The notes beneath the pieces are model-generated. The model was not told the origin of the DNA and did no database searches. It worked only from the letters and a program-made list of their open reading frames with translations. This document shows, in pieces, positions 1-6,500 of a stretch of DNA of 14,615 bases. The DNA is from DATLFI01 sp035524895 (GTDB lineage Bacteria; Acidobacteriota; Thermoanaerobaculia; Multivoradales; Multivoraceae), in the NCBI GenBank assembly GCA_035524895.1, contig DATLFI010000254.1, positions 1-14,615 of the forward strand, read 5' to 3'. Numbering within the stretch: position 1 is the stretch's first letter; each line of letters starts with the position of its first letter. The position numbers were made by a program, and so were the translations under genes.

Positions 1-215
1 CCACCGCCCAGTTCTTCATCAACACGGTCGACAACCGCGACAGTCTCGACTTCGGCAAGACCGCTCAGCGTTGGGGCTACGCAGTCTTCGGGAAGGTCGT
101 CCAGGGCATGGACGTCGTCGACAAGATCGCCAAGGTCGCGACCGGGACCAGCGCCGGGATGCGCGACGTGCCGGTCGACGCGGTCGTGCTCGTCAAGGCG
201 ACCGCCAAGCCCTGA
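1..215 (+). CDS. Cyclophilin-type peptidyl-prolyl cis-trans isomerase, C-terminal part
   Basis: Reading from base 3, the frame is open to a TGA at 213-215 and gives about 70 residues; the start lies before the window. Visible motifs are TAQFFINTVDN near the cut edge, then GYAVFGKVVQGMDVVDKI, which match the conserved C-terminal half of bacterial PpiA/PpiB cyclophilins. The FFIN segment is part of the proline-binding active site and VFGKV is a core strand. The family catalyses cis-trans isomerisation of X-Pro peptide bonds in protein folding. Cytoplasmic (PpiB) or periplasmic (PpiA) location cannot be told because the N-terminus is missing. The gene converges on the tRNA-Leu of the glycolytic cluster. 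Confidence 0.9.
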   Translation, partial: TAQFFINTVDNRDSLDFGKTAQRWGYAVFGKVVQGMDVVDKIAKVATGTSAGMRDVPVDAVVLVKATAKP

Positions 216-217
216 CA

Positions 218-272
218 GTCGTCCATGGGGCGCGGCTGAGCAGCCAGTCCGCTGCGCCGCTTCACGGACGAC
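218..272. terminator. Inverted repeat between convergent genes, possible terminator
   Basis: GTCGTCC at 218-224 is the exact reverse complement of GGACGAC at 266-272. Inside it GCGGC (232-236) can pair with GCCGC (256-260), and GGCT/AGCC (234-237/242-245) is an alternative small hairpin. It begins three bases after the cyclophilin stop and lies just past the 3' end of the minus-strand tRNA-Leu, where a bidirectional terminator would be expected. There is no T-tract on either side, so it is not a standard intrinsic terminator, and chance pairing in GC-rich DNA is possible. Confidence 0.25.
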
Positions 273-300
273 GGGCGCGCGTGGCTGTTGCAGGTCGATC

Positions 301-385
301 TGGTGCCGAAGGCCGGACTCGAACCGGCACGGGTCGCCCCACACGGCCCTCAACCGTGCGCGTCTACCAATTCCGCCACTTCGGC
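301..385 (-). tRNA. tRNA-Leu(GAG)
   Basis: The minus strand folds as a class II tRNA. The acceptor stem GCCGAAG/CTTCGGC is followed by discriminator A and an encoded CCA (301-303). The D arm has GCG/CGC. The anticodon arm CACGG-TTGAGGG-CCGTG gives anticodon GAG. The variable arm has a GGG/CCC stem, and the T arm is GCCGG-TTCGAGT-CCGGC. It reads CUC/CUU leucine codons. It lies 98 bases after secG on the same strand. Escherichia coli also has its tRNA-Leu(GAG) gene, leuU, directly after secG, so this linkage is old. Confidence 0.97.
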
Positions 386-483
386 AAAGAACGAGATAGC
401 ACCTGTCTGCGCTGGCGGCGCGACGGGGCGGAGCAGGCACCGCCCGAGGGATCGCGCAGTAAACGCTCAGTATAGCCGCCGCC

Positions 484-912
484 TCAGCTACCCGCGCCGT
501 CCCCGGACTCCGCAGGCGGCGGCGCCTCGGGAGTCTCCTCTTCGACGACAGGCTCCTCTGTCGTCGTCGCCCCATCGTCGATGACCCCCGCAGGGGTCAC
601 GCCGGCATCGACGTCCGACTCTGTGGTCGCCGGCTCGACACTCGCGGCGCTGGCACCAGGCACCCCGCCCATCACCGACGGCTGCCGCCCCGCCTCGAAG
701 AGGCCGATCGTCAGTGTGGTGAGGATGAACAACACGAAGCAAACCACCGTCAGCTTGTGCAGCACGCTGGCCTGTCCGCGGGCGCCGAAGGCCGCCTGCG
801 TCGCGCCGCCGCCGAATACCGAGAGATCCGCCCCCTTGCCGCGCTGGAGCAGCACGACGAGGATGAGGAACATCGATATGAGCACGTGCATGGTGTACAG
901 CAGATAGATCAC
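484..912 (-). CDS. secG: Preprotein translocase subunit SecG
   Basis: The 142-residue product is the small SecYEG subunit that assists protein export through the inner membrane. The N-terminal segment (about residues 2-23, ending VVLLQRGKG) is a membrane helix followed by the SecG signature around LLQRGKGADLSVFGGGATQ. A second helix (about 53-73, VVCFVLFILTTLTIGLF) follows. The GTG start at 912 was chosen because GGGAG lies five bases upstream and the protein then begins directly with the first helix; a longer frame to 984 adds a non-homologous arginine-rich stretch. From about residue 80 there is an acidic, proline/threonine-rich tail (EEPVVEEETPEAPPP), making the protein longer than a typical SecG of roughly 75-115 residues. 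It lies 87 bases after tpiA and is probably cotranscribed with it. Confidence 0.93.
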   Translation of the reverse strand: MIYLLYTMHVLISMFLILVVLLQRGKGADLSVFGGGATQAAFGARGQASVLHKLTVVCFVLFILTTLTIGLFEAGRQPSVMGGVPGASAASVEPATTESDVDAGVTPAGVIDDGATTTEEPVVEEETPEAPPPAESGDGAGS

Positions 913-999
913 GGGAGCTCCCAGACTTGGCGGGGGAAAGCGAGCGACGAGCCACACGGCCCGAGCCCGGCGCAGTTCAGGCACAGTGACCGAGAGCGG

Positions 1000-1785
1000 T
1001 CAACGCGCGCAGCGGGCAATGATACCGAGGAACGCCTCAGGATCAAGACTCGCCCCACCGACGAGGAAGCCATCGACCTCGGGCTGGTCGAGCAGCTCCG
1101 CGCAGTTCTCGGGCTTGACCGAGCCGCCATAGAGCAGGCGCGCCGCGGCAGCCGCTCTCGGTCCGGCCGCGCTCTCGAGCCGATGGCGTAGGAAAGCGTG
1201 TGCCTGCTGCGCCTGCTCCGGCGTCGCGGTGCGGCCGGTGCCTATTGCCCACACCGGCTCGTACGCGATCAGCGTCGCGGCGGGAGCTTCGGCCCCCCGC
1301 AGATCGAGCGCACCGAGCGCCGCGTCGAGTTGGCGGCCTAGAACCTCTTCAGTTCCGCCTGCCTCGCGCTCCAGCAGCGTCTCGCCCAGACACAGCAGCG
1401 GAGCCAAGCCCGCGCGACGCGCCGCCTCGACCTTGCGCGCGACCAGCGCGTCGGTCTCGCCGTGCTCGGCCCGGCGCTCGCTGTGGCCGCACAGCACGAG
1501 GCGACAGCCGCAGTCGGCGAGCTGCCGCCCGCTGGTGTCGCCGGTGTGGGCCCCGTCGTCGTCCGGGTGCAGGTCCTGGCCGCCGAGCGCCACCCGCCGG
1601 AACCCGGCGAGCGCATCGGCAAATCGCGGTAGCAACGGCGCGGAGGGGCACACCGCGACGTCGACGCGGTGCTGCACATCCACCACCTCGAGACCCCGTC
1701 GGAGCTCGCCGACGAAGGCAACGGCCTCGGCGGCCAGCTTGTGCATCTTCCAGTTCGCTGCGACGAGCGGACGGCGCTGTGTCAT
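1000..1785 (-). CDS. tpiA: Triosephosphate isomerase
   Basis: The 261-residue product has a typical full length. It interconverts dihydroxyacetone phosphate and glyceraldehyde 3-phosphate in glycolysis and gluconeogenesis. The substrate-binding AANWKMHK (Asn and Lys) is at the N-terminus. The electrophilic histidine sits in LCGHSERR, the catalytic glutamate in YEPVWAIGTG (flexible loop 6), and the phosphate-binding loops are LLYGGSVKPEN and GFLVGGASL. The ATG at 1785 begins MTQRRPLVAANWK, the normal distance from the active-site lysine; the frame upstream of it is out-of-frame pgk sequence. Only a weak purine run (GAGAG) precedes the start. The gene begins 50 bases after the pgk stop, consistent with one operon. 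Confidence 0.97.
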   Translation of the reverse strand: MTQRRPLVAANWKMHKLAAEAVAFVGELRRGLEVVDVQHRVDVAVCPSAPLLPRFADALAGFRRVALGGQDLHPDDDGAHTGDTSGRQLADCGCRLVLCGHSERRAEHGETDALVARKVEAARRAGLAPLLCLGETLLEREAGGTEEVLGRQLDAALGALDLRGAEAPAATLIAYEPVWAIGTGRTATPEQAQQAHAFLRHRLESAAGPRAAAAARLLYGGSVKPENCAELLDQPEVDGFLVGGASLDPEAFLGIIARCAR

Positions 1786-1835
1786 CTGCGGTTCGGTTCT
1801 CTCTCGCGCGGTTTGGTCTGGGCTTCCGCAGCGCG

Positions 1836-3113
1836 TCAGGTGTCCCTGGCGAGCGCGCGCACGCCCGGCAGGTCCTCGCCCGCGATCAGCTCCAGCGAGG
1901 CGCCCCCGCCGGTCGAGACGTGACCGATGCGGTCGGCGACGCCCGCGCGCTGCACCGCGGCCACGGTCTCGCCACCTCCCACCACAGTGAAACCCCGGCA
2001 CTCGGCAGTGGCGGCCGCGAGCGCCAGCGTGCCGGCGTCGAACGGGGGCTGTTCGAATACGCCCAGCGGACCGTTCCAAAAGACAGTCGCCGCAGTGCGC
2101 ACCGCCGCGCCAAACCGCTCTCGCGTGCGCGGGCCGACGTCGACGGCGCGCATCCCGCGCGGTACCGCGTCGCTCTCGACCACCTCCCCGGCGCCGCCAG
2201 CCGCGAGGTCGGCGGTCACCACCAGGTCCTCGGGCAGGAGCACCTCGACTCCACACTCGCCACATCGTTCGAGCACGCGCCGCGCGGTGTCGAGGTGATC
2301 GCGCTCGACCAGCGAGTCGCCCAGCTCTCGCCCCTGCGCCAGGAGCAGGGTGTTCGCCATGCCGCCGCCGACCAGGATCTTGGCCACCCGGTCGACCAGG
2401 GCCTCGAGTACCGCGATCTTGCCGCTCACCTTCGCCCCGCCGAGCACCGCCACGAACGGCTGCGCCGGCGCATCCAGGAGCCGCGAAAGCTGATCGACCT
2501 CGCGCACCAACAGCCGCCCCGCGGCGCGGTGCGCAGCCAGCGCCGCTACGCCGAAGGTCGAGGCGTGGGCACGATGCGCGGTGCCGAACGCGTCGTCGAC
2601 GTAGGTGCGGGCCAGCTTTGCCAGAGCGCGCGTGAACGCCGGGTCGTTTGCCTCCTCGCCTGTGTGGAAGCGCAGGTTCTCGAGCAGGCATACCCCGCCG
2701 TCGCGCAGCGTGCCGATCACGCGCTCCGCGGGCTCGCCCACACAGTCGTCGGCGAACAGCACCTCGGCGCCCATGAGCCCAGAGAGCGCGAAGGCAACCG
2801 GGCGCAGGCTCAACTCGGGTTTGGGCCGGCCCTTGGGACGCCCCAAGTGCGAAGCGAGCACCAGCCGAGCGCCGCGCCGGCGCAGCTCCTCGAGGGTCGG
2901 CAACGCTTCGCGCAGGCGCGTGTCGTCGATGATCGCGCCGTGCTGGAGAGGCACGTTGAAATCGACACGCACGAAGACCGGCTGACCGGAGACGGCCGCT
3001 TCCGGAAGGTCGTCCAGGGTGAGCAGGCGCGGCGGCCGGTCCGAGGCAGTGCGATCAGCGGCTGGCATACGACAGTGGGGGTTGTGGCTAGCCACAGGAA
3101 CGAGCTCGGTCAT
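1836..3113 (-). CDS. pgk: Phosphoglycerate kinase
   Basis: Phosphoglycerate kinase transfers phosphate between 1,3-bisphosphoglycerate and ADP in glycolysis. N-domain motifs are FVRVDFNVPL, ASHLGRPKG, LLENLRFHTGEE and DDAFGTAHRAHAST. The hinge/C-domain nucleotide motifs are VLGGAKVSGKI, GGGMANTLL, VVGGGETV and STGGGASLELI. From the ATG at 3113 the product is 425 residues; from an in-frame ATG at 3068 it is 410, nearer the usual 390-415. Neither has a clear ribosome-binding site, so the start is uncertain by 15 residues. If the shorter form is right, the 14-bp palindrome at 3083-3096 lies in the leader. It is the first gene of the pgk-tpiA-secG-tRNA cluster and is divergent from tsaD. No gap gene is present in the window. 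Confidence 0.97.
   Translation of the reverse strand: MTELVPVASHNPHCRMPAADRTASDRPPRLLTLDDLPEAAVSGQPVFVRVDFNVPLQHGAIIDDTRLREALPTLEELRRRGARLVLASHLGRPKGRPKPELSLRPVAFALSGLMGAEVLFADDCVGEPAERVIGTLRDGGVCLLENLRFHTGEEANDPAFTRALAKLARTYVDDAFGTAHRAHASTFGVAALAAHRAAGRLLVREVDQLSRLLDAPAQPFVAVLGGAKVSGKIAVLEALVDRVAKILVGGGMANTLLLAQGRELGDSLVERDHLDTARRVLERCGECGVEVLLPEDLVVTADLAAGGAGEVVESDAVPRGMRAVDVGPRTRERFGAAVRTAATVFWNGPLGVFEQPPFDAGTLALAAATAECRGFTVVGGGETVAAVQRAGVADRIGHVSTGGGASLELIAGEDLPGVRALARDT
3083..3096. promoter_or_regulatory. 14-bp perfect palindrome near the pgk start
   Basis: TGTGGCTAGCCACA reads identically on both strands. It lies 15 bases upstream of the internal pgk ATG (3068) and inside the coding region if the ATG at 3113 is used. 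A symmetric site here could be an operator for a dimeric regulator, but no regulator or second copy is visible, so the role is speculative. Confidence 0.25.
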
Positions 3114-3223
3114 GGTACCAGCGGGGTGCGCCGGAGCGGCCCCCCTCGAGTGGCACAATCCGGCCGCAGTGGACGCCGTGCGCACCTGATCCTGGGAGCT
3201 CCACCCGCATACCCGAGGAAGCC

Positions 3224-4363
3224 GTGAACTCTCCGCCCAGCACCCGCACCGAGCCGTTGGTGCTCGGGATAGAAACCTCCTGCGACGACACCGCCTGTGC
3301 CGTGCTCGACGGCGCCGGGCGCGTGCTGTCGTCGGTGGTGTCGAGCCAGCTCGAGGTGCACCGCCCGTTCGGCGGCGTGGTGCCCGAGGTCGCTTCCCGG
3401 GAGCACTTGCGCAACTGGCCCACGGTGAGCGAAGCCGCGCTGCGCCAGGCGGGCTGCGTGGTTTCCGACCTCGGAGCGGTTGCCGCCACCTACGGTCCGG
3501 GGCTCGTGGGGTCCCTCCTGGTCGGCTTGTCGATCGGCAAGGCGCTCGCTTACGCGCGGGGGCTGCCGTTCTTCGCCGTCCATCATCTCGAAGGTCACCT
3601 CTACAGCCCGTTTCTGATCCCCGGCGGCGACCCGGCGGAAGAGCCGCCCGAGGACTTCGTCGGGCTCGTGGTATCGGGCGGGCATACGACCCTGGTGGCG
3701 GTGTCGGCGCGAGGCGTGGAGGCGTTGGGAGAGACCCGCGACGACGCGATGGGCGAAGCCTTCGACAAGGTCGGCAAGCGCCTCGGCCTGCCCTTCCCGG
3801 GGGGTCCCGACCTGGACGCCTGGGCCGAGCTGGCCGAGCAAGACGGAGCCGCCCCGATGCCGCCGCGGCTCGGTGTGGCACGCTGCGGCGACACCCTCGA
3901 TTTCTCGTACTCGGGCCTCAAGACGCAGACGCTGCTCGAGATCCAACGGCTCGAGACGTCCGGAGTGGCCACGCCGTTGGGCGAGCCCCCGAGAGCCGGC
4001 GTCGCCGGCTCGGCTGTCCTGGCCGAGCGGCCCGACCCGCGCCTGCTCGCGCTGGTCGCGGAGTTCCGGCGCGCCGCGGTGGCACAGCTCGTCGACCGCC
4101 TCGAGCGACTGCATCGCCGCTCGCCATTCGGCGTTCTCGCTGTGTCCGGCGGAGTCGCGGCCAACCGCCTGCTGCGACGCGACATCCCGGCGTGGGCCGA
4201 GCGGCGCGGCGTGACGCTGCGCCTGGTCGAACCGGTGTTCTCCGGCGACAACGCCGCGATGATCGCTCACGCGGGTTGGCGTCGACTCCGCCGCGGAGAA
4301 AGCGACGATCCGCGCTCGGTCGAAGCCATCAGTCGCCAGCCGCTGGGAGCCGCGACCCGCTAA
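3224..4363 (+). CDS. tsaD: tRNA N6-adenosine threonylcarbamoyltransferase TsaD
   Basis: The 379-residue product is the catalytic subunit that transfers the threonylcarbamoyl group to A37 of ANN-reading tRNAs (t6A), working with TsaB and TsaE. The ASKHA-fold motifs appear in order: GIETSCDDTA, the metal-binding HHLEGH (two His), VSGGHT, DDAMGEAFDKVGKRLGLPFPGGP, FSYSGLKT, SGGVAANRLLR and FSGDNAAMIAHAG (metal Asp). The GTG start is supported by GAGGAA three bases upstream and by the normal distance to GIETSCDDT. An Ala/Pro-rich insert after FSYSGLKT makes it somewhat longer than the usual 335-350 residues. It is divergent from pgk, and its TAA overlaps the stop codon of the convergent NYN gene. 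Confidence 0.97.
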   Translation: MNSPPSTRTEPLVLGIETSCDDTACAVLDGAGRVLSSVVSSQLEVHRPFGGVVPEVASREHLRNWPTVSEAALRQAGCVVSDLGAVAATYGPGLVGSLLVGLSIGKALAYARGLPFFAVHHLEGHLYSPFLIPGGDPAEEPPEDFVGLVVSGGHTTLVAVSARGVEALGETRDDAMGEAFDKVGKRLGLPFPGGPDLDAWAELAEQDGAAPMPPRLGVARCGDTLDFSYSGLKTQTLLEIQRLETSGVATPLGEPPRAGVAGSAVLAERPDPRLLALVAEFRRAAVAQLVDRLERLHRRSPFGVLAVSGGVAANRLLRRDIPAWAERRGVTLRLVEPVFSGDNAAMIAHAGWRRLRRGESDDPRSVEAISRQPLGAATR

Positions 4364-6165
4364 ACGGCCGCCACCGCCGTGATCAGGTAGCTGTCCGTGG
4401 CCGGCGAACGCTCGAGCCGCAGGATCCCTCGCCGCTGCGCCTCCTCGAGCAGGTCGTCGAACGAGTCGAATTCCGGTTCCCCCTCGCGGAAGGAGGGATC
4501 GAGCTCCTGCATCGTCTCCAGCAGCACGGTTCCCCAGACCAGTCTGGGCGGTCCCTGCAGCAGCCGATCCAGGCCTTCTCGCAGCAGCCCGATGGTGTCT
4601 CCCGGCGCGGACGGGGCGCGACGTGGAACGGCAGCGACCGGCCGGGGGCCGCGCTCGATCGGCGAGGGCCCAGCCGGTGCCCCGAACGTATCGACGGGCG
4701 ACGGCTCGCGCTGATCGGCACTGGTTCCTGCACCTCGGCCACGGCGCCGGCCTCCACGGGAGCGCCGCCGGCGCGGGCGCGCTGGTGCGTCGTCCACGAC
4801 TCCCGCCTCCCGCGGCTCGGCGCTGGCGCCGTTGTCCTCCTCTTCGTCTCCGAAGGACAGGACGTCTCTCTCCTCTCCGAAGGACAGTACGTCTCTCTCC
4901 TCTCCGAAGGACAGTACGTCGCCAGCTCCATCTTCGTCGAGCTGGAGGGGCTCTTCGCGGGATGCGTAGCGCGCTTCGACCGTCACCTCGTCCTCGTCGT
5001 CTTCTTCGTCGTCGAATTCGCCGTCGTCTTCTTCGTCGTCCTCGAACTCGTCGTCGTCATCGTCATCGAAGTCTTCGTCGTCGTCATCGAAGTCCTCGTC
5101 GTCCTCGTCGTCTTCCACGAAGTCTTCGTCGTCCTCCACGATGTCCTCGTCGTCCTCCTCCTCGACATCGAGGAGCTCGGGCTCCGAGTCCCGAGGGCGG
5201 CGAGGACCACGGCCGCGATCTTCGCGAGACGCGTCTGCGCTGCGCGACACCGGCTCTCGCGGCAGCAAAGCCTCGAGCTCGTCGGCATCGACCAGGCGGT
5301 CACTGCCCTCCTCGACCGCCGGGCGGCGGCGGCCCACCACGATCACATGCGGCCCGCCTCGCACTCGTCGGAGGAGATCGCCCAGCTCCAGGTCGTCGGC
5401 GACGACCAGCAGCGTGTCGGGCGGATCTGGGCTGCGAGCCGCGTCGAGCGCGTCGAGCGCCAGACGCAGCCGAAGCTGCTCGCGGCTGCCCGGCACGTCG
5501 ACCAGCTGGTAGTCGGCATCGGTCAGGACCCGCAGCAGCCGACCGTGGCGATTGCCGCTGCCGTAGACGACATGGGACACATGACCGGTTGCGGGGGCTG
5601 GCGCTACAGCGTCGATCAACCGGGTCGCATCCGCGAGATCACGATCGATCGTACGCAGGGTGCGCGCGTAGCTCTCGACGTCGACCAATACCAGCAGCCC
5701 GCCGCTGGAAGAGCTCGGCCGCGACGCTCCCGCCGCGGTACTCCGCGGCGCCCCTACCGCCGCGGTACTCCGCGGCGCTCCGGCGGCGGCGGCAGGACGG
5801 GCCCGTGTCTCGACCTCCTGTGGTCGCTCCTGCAGCGAGACTGCAGGAACAGCCGCTGGCGGACGCGCCCCCGATCGAGACCGACCGCGCCCACCACGTC
5901 GCCGGCCGCGTCGGGGCCGGTCTCCGGCGGGAGAGTCGTCCACGCGCACGGGCTCGACCGACGCCTGCGCCTGACGACCTGCGGGTTTGGGTTGCGGCGA
6001 CGATGGGCGCGGCGGCCGCGCCGGCGCCGCCGGCTCATCACCTCGGCCGGGGCGGGTCGCCCTCACGGGACTCGAGGCGGTCGAGCCGCGCGAGGGCTCC
6101 GAGCGCTCGGGAGCGCGCTCGTCGGCCATGTCGGGAGAAGGACGCTTCCACCAGGGGCTGGTCAT
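4360..6165 (-). CDS. NYN-like (PIN-type RNase) and LOTUS/OST-HTH-like protein with hyperacidic linker
   Basis: The 601-residue protein has no precise known relative that I recognise. Residues 1-155 are Pro/Arg/Ser-rich disorder with an RG patch (84-100). Residues about 156-280 resemble a NYN domain: hydrophobic strand plus Asp-162 (LLVLVDVESY), VYGSGNRHG, LALDALDAA, then VVADDLELGDLL where canonical proteins have SGDxDF, and HVIVVG. Residues 331-393 are almost entirely Asp/Glu with spaced Phe/Val/Ile. DVLSFGEER repeats span 416-440, and a second RG patch is at 464-480. Residues 523-600 (IGLLREGLDRLL... FDSFDDLLEEAQRRG) resemble a LOTUS/OST-HTH RNA-binding domain. Bacterial NYN proteins are commonly paired with LOTUS domains. 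An RNA-related role is inferred; nuclease activity is uncertain because the acidic site is partly changed. The ATG at 6165 has AGGAGA 11 bases upstream. Confidence 0.72.
   Translation of the reverse strand: MTSPWWKRPSPDMADERAPERSEPSRGSTASSPVRATRPGRGDEPAAPARPPRPSSPQPKPAGRQAQASVEPVRVDDSPAGDRPRRGRRRGGRGRSRSGARPPAAVPAVSLQERPQEVETRARPAAAAGAPRSTAAVGAPRSTAAGASRPSSSSGGLLVLVDVESYARTLRTIDRDLADATRLIDAVAPAPATGHVSHVVYGSGNRHGRLLRVLTDADYQLVDVPGSREQLRLRLALDALDAARSPDPPDTLLVVADDLELGDLLRRVRGGPHVIVVGRRRPAVEEGSDRLVDADELEALLPREPVSRSADASREDRGRGPRRPRDSEPELLDVEEEDDEDIVEDDEDFVEDDEDDEDFDDDDEDFDDDDDDEFEDDEEDDGEFDDEEDDEDEVTVEARYASREEPLQLDEDGAGDVLSFGEERDVLSFGEERDVLSFGDEEEDNGASAEPREAGVVDDAPARPRRRRSRGGRRRGRGAGTSADQREPSPVDTFGAPAGPSPIERGPRPVAAVPRRAPSAPGDTIGLLREGLDRLLQGPPRLVWGTVLLETMQELDPSFREGEPEFDSFDDLLEEAQRRGILRLERSPATDSYLITAVAAV
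4848..4920. repeat. 27-bp tandem repeat, 2.7 copies, inside the NYN-like gene
   Basis: Copies start with CTCCGAAGGACAG at 4848, 4875 and 4902, exactly 27 bases apart. They differ at one base in the first copy (G versus T before ACGTC). The unit encodes the nonapeptide DVLSFGEER on the minus strand and keeps the frame. The near identity at DNA level indicates a recent slippage-type expansion. Confidence 0.95.
4985..5172. repeat. Low-complexity GAC/GAG-type tract encoding a poly-Asp/Glu segment
   Basis: On the plus strand this is an irregular run of CGTCGT/CTTCGTCGTC units. Read on the minus strand it encodes about 60 residues that are nearly all Asp or Glu, with Phe, Val or Ile every 5-10 residues. 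It is part of the NYN-like gene, and the reading frame stays open through it. Confidence 0.9.
5730..5778. repeat. Second 27-bp-period direct repeat in the NYN-like gene
   Basis: The 22-base string beginning CCGCCGCGGTACTCCGCGG occurs at 5730-5751 and again at 5757-5778, a 27-base period. It encodes the repeated GAPRSTAA of the N-terminal disordered region. The period equals that of the unrelated repeat at 4848-4920. Confidence 0.9.
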
Positions 6166-6500
6166 GAGGGTAGGAATCTCCTGGGCCGCGGTCGCCGCCT
6201 ACGGGTGACTACGAGCGGCCGGTGCCCTTCGCACGGACGCGCACTCGCGCGCTCCGGCGGGCTTCCGGCGAACGTGCCACGAACTGTGAGGGCGGTGAGC
6301 CGGGATGAACGGGCATCGTGGGGCGGGCCGGCGCACCGGCACGGGACTAGACATTGTCCGTGCCCGGCGGCGGCGACCGCTTCTGCGCTGAGATCGTATC
6401 ATCGGAGGCCAGCGCTGGCGGAGCTCCCAGCGGTGGCCGGCCAGGGCCGGTATGGGCTCGGGTGGCGTTTCTCCGGTCGGCGGCGCGGTATATTGCCTGC
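6166..6500. other. Intergenic region between the divergent NYN-like and dNK genes
   Basis: About 335 bases hold no credible gene. A plus frame from 6354 is an N-terminal extension of the kinase frame with no homologous character. The region must contain the promoters of both neighbours. An inverted repeat GGCACGG (6338-6344)/CCGTGCC (6358-6364) encloses a relatively AT-rich 13-base loop. TATCAT (6397-6402) and TATATT (6489-6494) are the only -10-like strings seen on the plus strand. No tRNA or riboswitch is recognised. Confidence 0.6.
6489..6494 (+). promoter_or_regulatory. -10-like box directly before the dNK start
   Basis: TATATT matches five of six bases of the sigma-70 -10 consensus in an otherwise GC-rich stretch. 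Its end is only six bases before the GTG at 6501, so transcription would begin at about the start codon, giving a leaderless mRNA. No good -35 is seen at the standard spacing, and no Shine-Dalgarno sequence precedes the GTG. Confidence 0.4.

Noticed and set aside
1200..3227. 675-codon plus-strand open frame
   Set aside because: Antisense shadow of tpiA and pgk, both identified by conserved motifs.
4848..4920. CRISPR-like repeats
   Set aside because: The 27-base units are directly abutting with no spacers and encode an in-frame peptide repeat.
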